DNA from: Candidatus Thiobius zoothamnicola
GTDB lineage: Bacteria; Pseudomonadota; Gammaproteobacteria; Chromatiales; Chromatiaceae
Assembly (NCBI GenBank): GCA_030826945.1
Contig: JAPQLC010000021.1
Coordinates: 1 to 52,295 of the forward strand
Direction of reading: 5' to 3'
Length of the DNA: 52,295 nt
Shown here: positions 18,341 through 26,887 of the stretch, one piece after another
Layout of the letters: each line of letters begins with the position of its first letter
Numbering within the stretch: the stretch's first letter is position 1
Position numbers and translations under genes: made by a program
The notes under the pieces: model-generated
Databases searched by the model: none
Told to the model about the DNA's origin: nothing
Seen by the model: the letters and a program-made list of their open reading frames with translations, nothing else

Positions 18341-18817
18341 CTAGATTATATCTCCCAGCTCAGTTAAATCTTCAACACCCGCCATATCAGCAAGCATTTG
18401 TGTGTATATTTTCAATATGTTCTGGAGTTGAATGAGTTCTTGCCTGAATTCGGCGCATTTTTCTTGATCAGAAAATGCCTCTTCCGAAGCCAGTCGATGC
18501 CACTTAGCAGTGAATGGCCGAACTTTCTGATTCAGTATTAACACTGCAATTTTAGTGAACTCAATACAGTGCCGACCATTCCGCTTCATCACATCCCTGG
18601 TGGTTGGAAAAATTGAGTACACACTGTCAAGAGCAGTTTTTTCATCACCATGGGCATGATCCAGTGACTGAGTGGTGATTCTCGTCAGTAACTCAACATA
18701 AAGCTCCCAAGCCGCTGTCTTATCTTCATCTTGAGGCTTCCACTCCATCTCCAGAAAAGGCATTTTCACTTTTAGGGATGTCATATCCCATTGTTCAAGC
18801 CACTTACGCCATTTCAT
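18341..18817 (-). CDS. Uncharacterised partner protein of the TIR-like gene
   Basis: 158 aa, soluble, no signal or membrane segment, predicted mainly helical. Composition is rich in Trp and charged residues; stretches such as AAWELYVELLTRITTQSL (about 35-52) and LNQKVRPFTAKWHRL (about 96-110) look constrained, as in a real folded domain. I do not recognise the family. It overlaps the end of the TIR-like gene as ATGA and is therefore co-translated with it; no other gene separates it from glmU. The likeliest role is a regulator, adaptor or effector working with the TIR-like protein; this is inference from gene order alone. Base composition is visibly more AT-rich than glmU and queC. Confidence 0.8.
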   Translation of the reverse strand: MKWRKWLEQWDMTSLKVKMPFLEMEWKPQDEDKTAAWELYVELLTRITTQSLDHAHGDEKTALDSVYSIFPTTRDVMKRNGRHCIEFTKIAVLILNQKVRPFTAKWHRLASEEAFSDQEKCAEFRQELIQLQNILKIYTQMLADMAGVEDLTELGDII

Positions 18818-19404
18818 TCAAACCATCTATCACCAGAACGATTTTTTGCAAATAATGGATATGAATTATCAGGGGCTAGAGTTACATCATTCCTTTTTTT
18901 AAAAGCATCATGAATCCATTTCTGGACAAAATATGGGCCAGTATTCCAGTCGTACAAATTCGCATATCCCCGCCTAGCATTATAATGTAAGCGAGGTGGG
19001 ATAGTATAAGGCTCCCATGTATCTCTGCCATTATTCGGATTCATGCAATAACTACATGTATCCGTTCCATGGTCAGGGTGATCAGGCAGAAAAATTCCAA
19101 GCAGACCGGAACGCGGATTGTATTCGGTTGATCGAATACTTGAAGCAATCTCCCAATCGACATGCTTCCTTTTCCAAGTTTCCGTACCAATCAGTACAAC
19201 TGTCACCGTTGAGTCTTTTAGATATTCGTCTCTGATTTTTTGTCGTATTGTTTCCGTTTTTAAACCTGATCCAATATCGCCGATCTGTACTGATTTTGAA
19301 ACAAGAATATCATTCACATCAGCGAATAAACGTTCAAATTGATCACGATATCCCTGATCATTTGCATGGTGGTAACTAACAAACACTTTATGACGTTGGG
19401 TCAT
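18814..19404 (-). CDS. TIR-like domain protein (DUF1863 / ThsB-type)
   Basis: 196 aa. The first 110 residues read as a MTH538/ThsB-type TIR-like fold: [12 protein letters not shown] at strand A, a helix, then [24 protein letters not shown] with the conserved Trp84-Glu85 in the position of the TIR NADase glutamate. The C-terminal part is rich in aromatic and Asn/Gly residues. In Thoeris systems such proteins make a cyclic-ADP-ribose-type signal after phage recognition; no ThsA (SIR2/SLOG or Macro) effector is near. The ATG overlaps the queC stop (ATGA) and uses an AGGAGG ribosome site formed by the last queC codons, so it is translationally coupled to queC. Fold call fairly sure, activity not. 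Confidence 0.85.
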   Translation of the reverse strand: MTQRHKVFVSYHHANDQGYRDQFERLFADVNDILVSKSVQIGDIGSGLKTETIRQKIRDEYLKDSTVTVVLIGTETWKRKHVDWEIASSIRSTEYNPRSGLLGIFLPDHPDHGTDTCSYCMNPNNGRDTWEPYTIPPRLHYNARRGYANLYDWNTGPYFVQKWIHDAFKKRNDVTLAPDNSYPLFAKNRSGDRWFE

Positions 19405-20099
19405 ATGATTTCCTCCTTTCTTGAAACATAGTGTGTCATATCCGGTAAACCGGCTGCCTTAAAGCCTTGTTGGCGGAAGCGGCATGAATCACAACGCCCG
19501 CACGCCCTGCCTTGTTCATCAGCCTGGTAACAAGAGACCGTCTGATAGTAATCGACCCCAAGTTTGTATCCGGCCTGAATAATGTCGGCTTTGGTCATCT
19601 TGATCAATGGCGCATGCACCTGAAAACGCGTGCCTTCCACGCCTGCTTTGGTCGCCAGATTGGCTAACTGCTCAAAGGCATGAATAAAGGCGGGTCGGCA
19701 ATCCGGGTAACCCGAATAATCCACCGCATTCACGCCAACAAACAAATCGCGCGCATGGATCACTTCGGCCCAGCCCAGCGCAATCGCCAGGAAAACTGTA
19801 TTACGCGCTGGCACATAAGTGATCGGTATACCTTCCTCAGCGGCTTCCGGCACTTTAATGGCCCGGTCTGTGAGCGCGGAACCGCCGATAGCATCCAGCG
19901 ACAAAGGTACAATTTTGTGCGCCGCTACCCGCATGGATTTGGCCAATCGCCGGGCGGCATTCAATTCCGCCACATGGCGTTGACCATAATCAAAACTCAA
20001 GGCATAGCAGTCGTAGCCCTGTTGTTGCGCCATGGCGAGCGTGGTTGTGGAGTCCAAACCACCAGACAGTAAAACAATGGCTGATTTAGGGGGTGTCAT
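19401..20099 (-). CDS. queC: 7-cyano-7-deazaguanine synthase
   Basis: Converts CDG to preQ0 in queuosine biosynthesis. N-type ATP pyrophosphatase with PP-loop SGGLDS at residues 12-17, and a C-terminal zinc site Cys190, Cys200, Cys203, Cys206. 232 aa, the standard length (E. coli 231), so it looks like the housekeeping enzyme and not one of the divergent QueC-like defence proteins. It follows cpoB of the Tol-Pal cluster, as in Pseudomonas, but the queE gene often found beside it is missing. Its last codons carry the ribosome site for the TIR-like gene. Confidence 0.95.
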   Translation of the reverse strand: MTPPKSAIVLLSGGLDSTTTLAMAQQQGYDCYALSFDYGQRHVAELNAARRLAKSMRVAAHKIVPLSLDAIGGSALTDRAIKVPEAAEEGIPITYVPARNTVFLAIALGWAEVIHARDLFVGVNAVDYSGYPDCRPAFIHAFEQLANLATKAGVEGTRFQVHAPLIKMTKADIIQAGYKLGVDYYQTVSCYQADEQGRACGRCDSCRFRQQGFKAAGLPDMTHYVSRKEEII

Positions 20100-20140
20100 T
20101 TATCCGCATTTTCCGATGCGTCGCATTGCATCAACCGCAT

Positions 20141-20908
20141 TTAGTTCAGTTCCGCCAGCCGTTCCCGGGCAAGATTGGCGGCTGGCGAGTCCGGGTAATC
20201 CTGCACAATGCGTTGCAGCACCGTCAGCGCGGCATTCAGATCACCTTTGACTTGATGAATGCGGCCAATTTTATAAAGTGCGCCAGGCACTTTACTGCTT
20301 TGCGGGTAATGACTGATCACCTTTTCAAAAGCCTGGAGAGCCGCATCATTCGCCTGTGAGACATAATGTGCCTCACCCAACCAATACTGTGCATTGCCCG
20401 CCAGGGCGGAGGATGGATATTTTTGCAGAAAGGCATTAAACGCCTGGATGGCTTCCTGATAACGCCGTTGCGTTGGACTGAGCAAGTTATATGCCGCCGC
20501 ATAATCATCCTTGATTTGTTGCAGGTTCTGCGGCGTTGGTTGCGCTGGATTTGGAGTTGGCGTTGCAGCATTTTCCGGGGCAGGTTCCATTGTCTGCGCA
20601 GGTTGAGCAGTTGATTGCGCTTTGCCTGCGGCGGCGCGCATGGCGGAAAGACGTTGATCAATGTCCAAATAGATATCGCGCTGTTTACGTTTCAATTGTT
20701 CGATGGTGTGATTCAGTCGCTCAATATCACCACGCAACTTGCGGTTTTCCTGTCTCAAGCCATCCAGTTGCAAACTCAGCTCAGTAATTTTATCGACCCG
20801 GCGCTCCAGGCGTTCCAGTTGCCGGGGATCCGTCGGTTCGCTGATTGGTGCCGCCGCCGATGCGACACCGACAATCAGCAGACTAAGCAATGCGGATAAA
20901 CAACGCAT
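20141..20908 (-). CDS. cpoB: Tol-Pal coordination protein CpoB (YbgF)
   Basis: Periplasmic protein that couples peptidoglycan synthesis by PBP1B with Tol-driven outer-membrane constriction. Signal peptide (LLSLLIVGVASAAA), an N-terminal trimerising coiled coil (about residues 30-90, LERLERRVDKITEL and following), a Pro/Ala-rich linker, and C-terminal TPRs (about 140-255). I use ATG 20908, which has AGGAGA at 6 nt; the frame extends to 20959 but the extra part lacks a ribosome site and would mask the signal peptide. It sits directly after pal, as usual. Confidence 0.92.
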   Translation of the reverse strand: MRCLSALLSLLIVGVASAAAPISEPTDPRQLERLERRVDKITELSLQLDGLRQENRKLRGDIERLNHTIEQLKRKQRDIYLDIDQRLSAMRAAAGKAQSTAQPAQTMEPAPENAATPTPNPAQPTPQNLQQIKDDYAAAYNLLSPTQRRYQEAIQAFNAFLQKYPSSALAGNAQYWLGEAHYVSQANDAALQAFEKVISHYPQSSKVPGALYKIGRIHQVKGDLNAALTVLQRIVQDYPDSPAANLARERLAELN

Positions 20909-21009
20909 GGGATTCTCCTCGTCAAATATCAACGCATCCGGTTTGGCTTTGCAGCGCATCGACTATCGTTTACTGCGCCCAAACATCTGATCCAACCGGA
21001 CTGCAAGGG

Positions 21010-21579
21010 TTAATAAGCGGTCACCAGAACAGCTCGACGGTTTTTCGCCCAGGCTTCTTCATTGTGGGCATTATCCAATGGGCGTTCTTCGCCATAACTG
21101 ATGATCTCCATTTGCGCGTCGTTCACGCCCTCTGCGTCGAAAAAACGTTTGACCGCCGCTGCGCGGCGCTCGCCCAGCGCAATGTTGTATTCCCGGGAGC
21201 CACGTTCATCCGCATGGCCTTCAATGAGGACTTGGGCTTGAGGGTAAGAAACCAGATGATGCGCATGGGCCTGTAGCACGGGATAAAACTCCGAGCGAAT
21301 CAGACTTTGATCATAGTCGAAATAAATATGTCGTTTGGACAGCAGGTGCTTGTCTGTCTTTTCTGGCAAAGCCAATGGCTGGGGAGCGGGTTCATCCGTT
21401 TCCCGGGCGGGGTGGGTTTCCACGACCTGGTCTTGTTCATCTTGTTCAACAATGTCAGGCGTGTTCTCAATAATGATCGCCGTATTTTGCTGTTCCTCTT
21501 TCGGCATGTCGGTGCTGGAACAAGCGCTCAGTAGTAACACTGCAACAAGCGCTGACAGGCTGATCAATTTCGCATTCAT
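21010..21579 (-). CDS. pal: Peptidoglycan-associated lipoprotein Pal
   Basis: Outer-membrane lipoprotein that binds peptidoglycan and TolB. Lipobox LLSAC at about residues 16-20 gives lipidated Cys20; an acidic, disordered linker (about 25-75) leads to the OmpA-like domain with YFDYDQSLI and the diaminopimelate-binding EGHADERGSREYNIALGERRA. 189 aa, slightly longer than E. coli Pal (173) because of the linker. Ribosome site AGAGGA before ATG 21579. A 231-nt gap separates it from tolB; nothing convincing is seen in that gap. Confidence 0.95.
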   Translation of the reverse strand: MNAKLISLSALVAVLLLSACSSTDMPKEEQQNTAIIIENTPDIVEQDEQDQVVETHPARETDEPAPQPLALPEKTDKHLLSKRHIYFDYDQSLIRSEFYPVLQAHAHHLVSYPQAQVLIEGHADERGSREYNIALGERRAAAVKRFFDAEGVNDAQMEIISYGEERPLDNAHNEEAWAKNRRAVLVTAY

Positions 21580-21810
21580 GTATTTTCCTCTGTGGAAAGC
21601 TGTCTGGGTTATTCGGGTTTATGGCGAATCAACCAAGTCACCTCTATCAATGATTGATGTCGTCATCGTGATGTGAGAACGCACCCATTAACAGCCAATT
21701 AATGGATAACTTCCTCTCCATTTTGCCTCACTCCCTGAAAGCTTCTCCAATACTCCACACATCAAAGTTAATGGAGCATCATCATGCCTGAGTTTTCTTC
21801 GATACCTTGC

Positions 21811-23094
21811 TCATCGCGCTGACCAGGCCGGTTCCCGCACATTACCTTTTTGCACGGCCAGACGCTGGCGGATGCGACCATCCGTCGATACCGCCGCCAG
21901 TACGTCCCGACCGCCTGAACGGGTGGCGTAAATAATCATGCCGCCATTCGGCGCAAAGCTGGGGGATTCATCCAGACGACCGGCACTGAGAATGCTCAAA
22001 TCGTTACGCTGTAAGTCCAACAGGCCGATACGGTATCCATGGTCAACTTCGGTCACCAAAGTCAGATAACGTCCATCCGGCGAGTATGAGGCGCGCGCAT
22101 TGTATTCGCCTTCAAAGGTAACACGTTGCGCCTCCCCTCCGCCAACCGGTATCTGGTAAATCTGCGGCGAACCGCCTCGATCCGAGGTGAAGACGATGAA
22201 CTCGCCATCCGGCGACCACGCGGCCTCAGTATCAATGCTCCAATGCCGGGTCAATTGACGCAAATCGCCATCCGCCATATTCATAATGTAGATATCCGGG
22301 TTGCCACCCTTGGATAAGGTCAATGCCAGTTGTTCGCCATCCGGCGACCAGGAAGGCGCGCCATTAATACCTTTAAAGTTGGCCACCCGCTCGCGGCGGC
22401 CCGTAAAGACATATTGCACCCAAACAGAGGATTTGCCCTGTTCAAACGAAACATACGCCAGCTTACGCCCATCCGGCGACCAGGCTGGCGACATTAAGGG
22501 TTCGTTCGAGGAGACAAGCACTTGCGGGTTATAACCATCCGAATCGGCGATTTTCAACTGTATTTTGGAACTTTCGGGCGTTGAGGCGATGTAGGCGATG
22601 CGGGTGTCGAAGGCACCTTTTTGTCCGGTCAACGTTTCGTATATCACATCCGCAATTTGGTGCGCGGTTGAACGCAAATCGGCAGTGATAGTCGGTAAAC
22701 TGTATCCTAAAACCTGCTCGCCGCGATAAACATCGTATAAGCGGAAACGCACCAGGTAAGCGCCGGGTCCATTCGGATTGACTTCACCGATCACCAGGTT
22801 TTCAATGCCCAGCGCGCGCCAGTCACGGAAATCAACTTGTTCGTCACGGCTTGGCTTAGTCGGCATATCCGCTTCAGCCAGGATTTTGAATTGCCCACTA
22901 CGATGCAGATCAGCCGCAATGATTGCGCCGACAGGATGCGGTGGGTCCACTTTTGCATCCGTCATCGCAAAAGGTGCCACCGCAATCGGCAATGCGCCGA
23001 CAGCTCCTTCGGTAATTTCAATTTCCAACGCAGACGCAATGGATGCGAACGCATACAACGCCATGGCGAGATATAACTGACGCAAACAGACCAT
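21811..23094 (-). CDS. tolB: Tol-Pal system periplasmic protein TolB
   Basis: Beta-propeller protein connecting TolA to Pal. Signal peptide (about residues 1-22, YAFASIASA), an N-terminal alpha/beta domain (to about 165) and a six-bladed WD40-like propeller with repeated SPDG motifs (SWSPDGEQLALT, AWSPDGEFIVFTSDRGG, SYSPDGRYLTL). 427 aa (E. coli 430). The ATG follows the tolA TAA directly without a spacer, so the two are coupled. Confidence 0.97.
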   Translation of the reverse strand: MVCLRQLYLAMALYAFASIASALEIEITEGAVGALPIAVAPFAMTDAKVDPPHPVGAIIAADLHRSGQFKILAEADMPTKPSRDEQVDFRDWRALGIENLVIGEVNPNGPGAYLVRFRLYDVYRGEQVLGYSLPTITADLRSTAHQIADVIYETLTGQKGAFDTRIAYIASTPESSKIQLKIADSDGYNPQVLVSSNEPLMSPAWSPDGRKLAYVSFEQGKSSVWVQYVFTGRRERVANFKGINGAPSWSPDGEQLALTLSKGGNPDIYIMNMADGDLRQLTRHWSIDTEAAWSPDGEFIVFTSDRGGSPQIYQIPVGGGEAQRVTFEGEYNARASYSPDGRYLTLVTEVDHGYRIGLLDLQRNDLSILSAGRLDESPSFAPNGGMIIYATRSGGRDVLAAVSTDGRIRQRLAVQKGNVREPAWSAR

Positions 23095-23937
23095 TTACTG
23101 TAAACCTTTGGCTGGGTCAAAGATAAATTCATGCTGCCGGAAACGGGGGCTGGCGCGCAGGCTTTCATCATTTGGCATTGGCAATGGATCGGCCTTGAAA
23201 ACCGCCTTCTCAACGGAGCGATCAAAGGCTTCGTTACCGCTGGATTCGATAATGATGACCGATAAGACCGTTCCACTATCGCCGAGCCTCACTTTAACAC
23301 GACACATCAATGGCTGCTGTGCCGTACTGGGTGGACGATGCCAATAACGCGCCACTTTTTGCCGAATCAACCGGGTAATACGCACCGCTTCAGCCGCTGC
23401 TTGCTCAGAGCGATATTGCGCTTGTAACTCACGTTCGCGTGCTGCTTTTTCCTCGGCCAAGCGCTTTTCCTCCGCGAGGCGTTTGGCTTTTTCCTCAGCT
23501 TGTCGTTTCGCCTCTTTCGCCTGACGTTCAGCTTCGGCCTTACGCTTGGCGGCTTCAGCCTGCCGCTTTTCCTCCGCGAGGCGTTTGGCTTTTTCCTCAG
23601 CTTGTCGTTTCGCCTCTTTCGCCTGACGTTCAGCTTCGGCCTTACGCTTGGCGGCTTCAGCCTGCCGCTTTTCCTCCGCCAGGCGTTTGGCTTTTTCCTC
23701 GGTTTGTCGTTTCGCCTCCGCTTGTTGCTCGTCCTTCAAGCGCTGTCGCGCCGACGCCGCAGATTGTTCAGCAATGGGTGGCGGCGTGATGATTTGCGCT
23801 TGTATAACCGATGCTTGATCCATCAATAAGGGTTCCGTCCGCCAGCTCGCGCCATATAACAACAAAAAGACCAATACGGTATGCAACAGCAGGGACAACA
23901 AGAACGCGAAAGGATTGCGTTTGTAGACAGTCCACAT
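23095..23937 (-). CDS. tolA: Tol-Pal system protein TolA
   Basis: Energy-transducing protein spanning the periplasm. One N-terminal transmembrane helix (about residues 10-32), a long Lys/Glu/Ala-rich helical domain II (about 60-185) and a C-terminal TolA/TonB-like domain (about 190-280) that contacts TolB. Domain II contains a near-exact tandem duplication of a 34-residue block (listed separately). The true start is ATG 23937, overlapping the tolR stop by one base pattern (TGATG); a TTG one codon earlier is unlikely. 280 aa, shorter than E. coli TolA (421) owing to a shorter helical domain. Confidence 0.95.
   Translation of the reverse strand: MWTVYKRNPFAFLLSLLLHTVLVFLLLYGASWRTEPLLMDQASVIQAQIITPPPIAEQSAASARQRLKDEQQAEAKRQTEEKAKRLAEEKRQAEAAKRKAEAERQAKEAKRQAEEKAKRLAEEKRQAEAAKRKAEAERQAKEAKRQAEEKAKRLAEEKRLAEEKAARERELQAQYRSEQAAAEAVRITRLIRQKVARYWHRPPSTAQQPLMCRVKVRLGDSGTVLSVIIIESSGNEAFDRSVEKAVFKADPLPMPNDESLRASPRFRQHEFIFDPAKGLQ
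23462..23700 (-). repeat. 102-bp tandem repeat inside tolA
   Basis: Two essentially identical 102-bp units (23462-23563 and 23564-23665) followed by a partial, diverging third copy from 23666. Each unit encodes 34 residues of the Lys/Glu/Ala-rich helix, keeping the frame. The near identity at DNA level, including silent positions, points to recent unequal recombination or slippage. Confidence 0.9.
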
Positions 23938-24374
23938 CAAACATCCCCCGGGTCAGTCAACAAGCCCACGCTAGCCGCCCCCGCTTGTTGTAATAACACC
24001 ATCAGTCGCACCACTTGATCATAACTGATCGACCGGTCACCCTTGATCAAGACCGGCGCTGTGGGACGCCGTTGCATCAATTCGGTCGCTTTTGGTAATA
24101 ACAGGTTATCCTTGACTGGTGAAATTTCCCCTTCCGCCTCGGTGATGAAATATTCGCCAGCCTGATTGATGCTGAATATGATCGGCTGAGCCGCCTCCAA
24201 TTCAATTGGATCCGCATCGGCTTGGGGCAAATCCACCTTGACGCCAGCTGTCAACAAAGGCGCTGTAATCATGAAAATGATCAACAACACCAACATGACA
24301 TCAATGTAAGGCACTACATTGATCTCAGCCATTGGACGGCGGTCTGTCTGGCGTCTGGTGCGGTGACGCGACAT
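23937..24374 (-). CDS. tolR: Tol-Pal system protein TolR
   Basis: Inner-membrane proton-channel subunit, ExbD family, 145 aa. A short basic N-terminus, one transmembrane helix (about 20-40) with the functionally essential Asp25 in NVVPYIDVMLVLL, and a periplasmic domain. Overlaps tolQ by one base (TAATG) and tolA by the stop/start pattern, so tolQRA is tightly coupled. Confidence 0.96.
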   Translation of the reverse strand: MSRHRTRRQTDRRPMAEINVVPYIDVMLVLLIIFMITAPLLTAGVKVDLPQADADPIELEAAQPIIFSINQAGEYFITEAEGEISPVKDNLLLPKATELMQRRPTAPVLIKGDRSISYDQVVRLMVLLQQAGAASVGLLTDPGDV

Positions 24375-25063
24375 TATTGCGCGCCTGGCTGTAAATATGC
24401 CTGACGTTGCAGGATGCTGGAGAATTCCTCGATGAAATCATCGTATTGATATTCCAGGCGCTGCGCCATATCCACATAACGGTTATAAGCAATCACTGCC
24501 GGAATGGCCGCGAACAACCCCATGGCGGTGGCGATCAACGCTTCAGCAATGCCTGGTGCCACTAAATTCAAAGTCGCTTGTTTGACCTGGCCCAAGGCTT
24601 GAAAAGCATGCATGATGCCCCACACCGTGCCAAATAAACCAATATAAGGGCTGGTTGAACCGACGGTCGCCAAAAAGGGTAAATGGTCATCCAGGCGATC
24701 CAGTTCCCGATTCATCGCGGTTCGCATCGCTCGCCGCGCGGCATCCACCAGATTTGATGGCCCCAGGGTTTTATGGTTGCGCAAGCGGTTGAACTCACGG
24801 AAACCGGCATAAAAAATGGCCGCATGCCCTTTGATTTCCGGTTCGTTATCCAGGCTGCGATACAATTCAGCCAAATCACCGCCGGACCAAAAGCGGTCTT
24901 CAAACTGGCTGATTTCACGTCGCGCCTGAGACAATACGCGCGAACGGTCAAAAATGAGCGCCCAAGATAATATTGAGGCGAAAAGCAGCAGGCCCATGAC
25001 GATCTGCACCACCGGGCTGGCATTCAAAATCAGTGCGAGAAAAGAAAAATCGGTGCTATGCAT
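24374..25063 (-). CDS. tolQ: Tol-Pal system protein TolQ
   Basis: Inner-membrane motor subunit, MotA/TolQ/ExbB family, 229 aa (E. coli 230). Three hydrophobic helices are seen at about residues 15-36, 130-155 and 168-195; the second contains the conserved TVGSTSPYIGLFGTVWGIM and the third APGIAEALIATAMGLFAAIPA. Start ATG 25063 overlaps the ybgC end by 8 nt. Confidence 0.97.
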   Translation of the reverse strand: MHSTDFSFLALILNASPVVQIVMGLLLFASILSWALIFDRSRVLSQARREISQFEDRFWSGGDLAELYRSLDNEPEIKGHAAIFYAGFREFNRLRNHKTLGPSNLVDAARRAMRTAMNRELDRLDDHLPFLATVGSTSPYIGLFGTVWGIMHAFQALGQVKQATLNLVAPGIAEALIATAMGLFAAIPAVIAYNRYVDMAQRLEYQYDDFIEEFSSILQRQAYLQPGAQ

Positions 25064-25481
25064 CGTATAAACAGTGTTGGAGTGCTTGAAAAATCTTAGT
25101 GGGTATCGCTGTTGGTCGCTCTTTTACTGTTGAGACACAGGCAATTTTTATCATGCCCTGACAGATGATAACCCCATCAAGCTGAATATTTTGTTGATAA
25201 GTGAAACTCGCTTTACCCAACTGAATTAATCGATTATGTATAATCAATTTGTCATCAAGCCGTGCGGGAGCTAAATAATCAATTTCGGCATGTCGCACCA
25301 TAAAGATAATATTTGACTCATCCATCAAGCGCTGTTGTTCATAACCTATATGACGTAACCACTCAGTACGCGCACGTTCCATAAAACGTAAATAACTACC
25401 ATGATATACTCCGCCGCCAGCATCCGTATCTTCATAATAGACACTGACAGGGTAAATAAATTCATCACCAATCTGTTGCAT
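25056..25481 (-). CDS. ybgC: Acyl-CoA thioesterase YbgC
   Basis: Hotdog-fold thioesterase of the Tol-Pal cluster, 141 aa. The family active-site block is clear: YYEDTDAGGGVYHGSYLRF at about residues 15-33, with the catalytic Asp in EDTDAGG. It hydrolyses short-chain or acyl-ACP-linked thioesters in relatives, and its link to Tol-Pal remains structural or regulatory. Start ATG 25481 overlaps the ruvB stop (TAATG). First gene of the Tol cluster, apparently co-transcribed from ruvB. Confidence 0.93.
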   Translation of the reverse strand: MQQIGDEFIYPVSVYYEDTDAGGGVYHGSYLRFMERARTEWLRHIGYEQQRLMDESNIIFMVRHAEIDYLAPARLDDKLIIHNRLIQLGKASFTYQQNIQLDGVIICQGMIKIACVSTVKERPTAIPTKIFQALQHCLYDA

Positions 25482-26533
25482 TAAACATCATCCTTAAGTG
25501 GTGTCTCGAATAAATCGTTGGTTTCAGGGTGGGTTGGTGATTTTAAACCCAGATGCAGATAAGCTGAACGGGTGGCCAAACGTCCGCGCGGCGTACGCAT
25601 CAGAAAACCTTGTTGAATCAGATAAGGCTCAATCACATCTTCCAAAGTGCCGCGCTCCTCACCAATCGCCGCCGCCAGATTATCCAGCCCGACTGGACCA
25701 CCATCAAATTTCTCAATCACTGCGCTGAGCAGACGCCGATCCATGTGGTCGAAACCGTTTTGGTCCACTTTCAACAAATTTAATGCGGCATCCGCCACTT
25801 CAACATTAATCTGACCGGCGGTTTTGATCTGCGCATAGTCACGTACCCGCCGCAACAGGCGATTAGCGATTCGTGGCGTGCCGCGCGCCCGGCGTGCGAT
25901 CTCCCGTGCTCCGGCGTCATCCATCGACAAGTTCAGTATATTGGCTGAGCGCTGCACGATATCCGTTAAATCTTCAATAGCATAAAATTCCAGACGCTGC
26001 GCAATACCAAAACGATCGCGCAATGGCGAAGTCAGCAAACCAGCGCGAGTGGTTGCGCCCACCAGGGTGAACGGTGGTAAATCAACTTTGATGGAGCGTG
26101 CCGCTGGGCCTTCGCCAATCATAATGTCGAGTTGGTAATCCTCCATCGCAGGATACAAAACCTCCTCAACCACAGCGCTTAACCGATGAATCTCATCAAT
26201 GAATAGCACATCATGCGGTTCCAGATTGGTCAGTAAAGCCGCAAGATCACCGGGCTTTTCCAGCACCGGGCCGGAAGTCTGGCGTAAATTCACCCCCATT
26301 TCATTGGCGATAATATGCGACAAAGTCGTCTTGCCCAAACCCGGTGGGCCAAAAATCAGCACATGATCCAATGCCTCCTGCCGCGCCCTGGCTGCCGGAA
26401 TGAAAATCTCCATTTGCTCACGCACGACAGGCTGGCCCCGGTAATCCGCCAGTGTGCGTGGGCGGATCGCCCGATCCAGCATATGGTCGTCAGCCATTGC
26501 ATCAGGCTGGGTTAAACGATCAGGATTTTGCAT
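25481..26533 (-). CDS. ruvB: Holliday junction branch migration helicase RuvB
   Basis: AAA+ motor of RuvAB. Walker [10 protein letters not shown] at residues 62-70, Walker [10 protein letters not shown] at 110-118, sensor 1 GATTRAG, arginine-finger region and a C-terminal winged helix (about 270-340). 350 aa (E. coli 336), with a slightly longer N-terminus. It keeps the common linkage to ybgC-tolQRAB, but ruvC and ruvA, usually directly upstream, are replaced by about 350 nt of non-coding sequence. Confidence 0.96.
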   Translation of the reverse strand: MQNPDRLTQPDAMADDHMLDRAIRPRTLADYRGQPVVREQMEIFIPAARARQEALDHVLIFGPPGLGKTTLSHIIANEMGVNLRQTSGPVLEKPGDLAALLTNLEPHDVLFIDEIHRLSAVVEEVLYPAMEDYQLDIMIGEGPAARSIKVDLPPFTLVGATTRAGLLTSPLRDRFGIAQRLEFYAIEDLTDIVQRSANILNLSMDDAGAREIARRARGTPRIANRLLRRVRDYAQIKTAGQINVEVADAALNLLKVDQNGFDHMDRRLLSAVIEKFDGGPVGLDNLAAAIGEERGTLEDVIEPYLIQQGFLMRTPRGRLATRSAYLHLGLKSPTHPETNDLFETPLKDDV

Positions 26534-26887
26534 ACGGAGAAATTTGCATGGGGGGATAATTTCATCGCCAATTGATTGATATGGTAAAACCTGGACAGAA
26601 ACGGGTGCAATACAAAGAGACCAACTCCAAAGCTGAAAACGTTTCTAAAAATAGTCGCTATCGTTGATGATAACGGAGTTTCTTAAAGCGGGTGGTTTTG
26701 TACCAGACGCTTTTGTCGAGATTATCTAAAAAAGCAGCCGATGTTCGCCAAAGAATGAAAAGCTGTCTTGAAAAGATGGCGGCTTAATTCCGTGATACGG
26801 AGGCGAGTGTACTCGGCATTGATCCGAATCAGGCAAACAGGCTGTATGCCTACCGGGATTTTGCGCTAGCCTCATCAAACCCTAAGC
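26534..26887. other. Intergenic region between ruvB and the BepA-like gene
   Basis: No supported gene. On the plus strand a short open frame ends at a TAA near 26788 (carboxyl end KKAADVRQRMKSCLEKMAA) and a second open stretch runs about 26805-26890 (ASVLGIDPNQANRLYAYR). Both lack a start and look like decayed coding fragments, but I cannot assign them. The position, where ruvA and ruvC would be expected, suggests a past rearrangement. Confidence 0.4.

Noticed and set aside
18341..19404. A complete Thoeris system
   Set aside because: No SIR2/SLOG or Macro-domain ThsA lies in or beside the cassette, and the 158-aa partner has no such motif.
19401..20099. queC as part of a QueC-like defence system together with the TIR-like gene
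   Set aside because: The protein has the length, PP-loop and zinc cysteines of housekeeping QueC and keeps the conserved position after cpoB. The link to the TIR-like gene is by adjacency only.
23462..23700. CRISPR-like repeats
   Set aside because: The units are contiguous, 102 bp long, in frame within tolA and without spacers.
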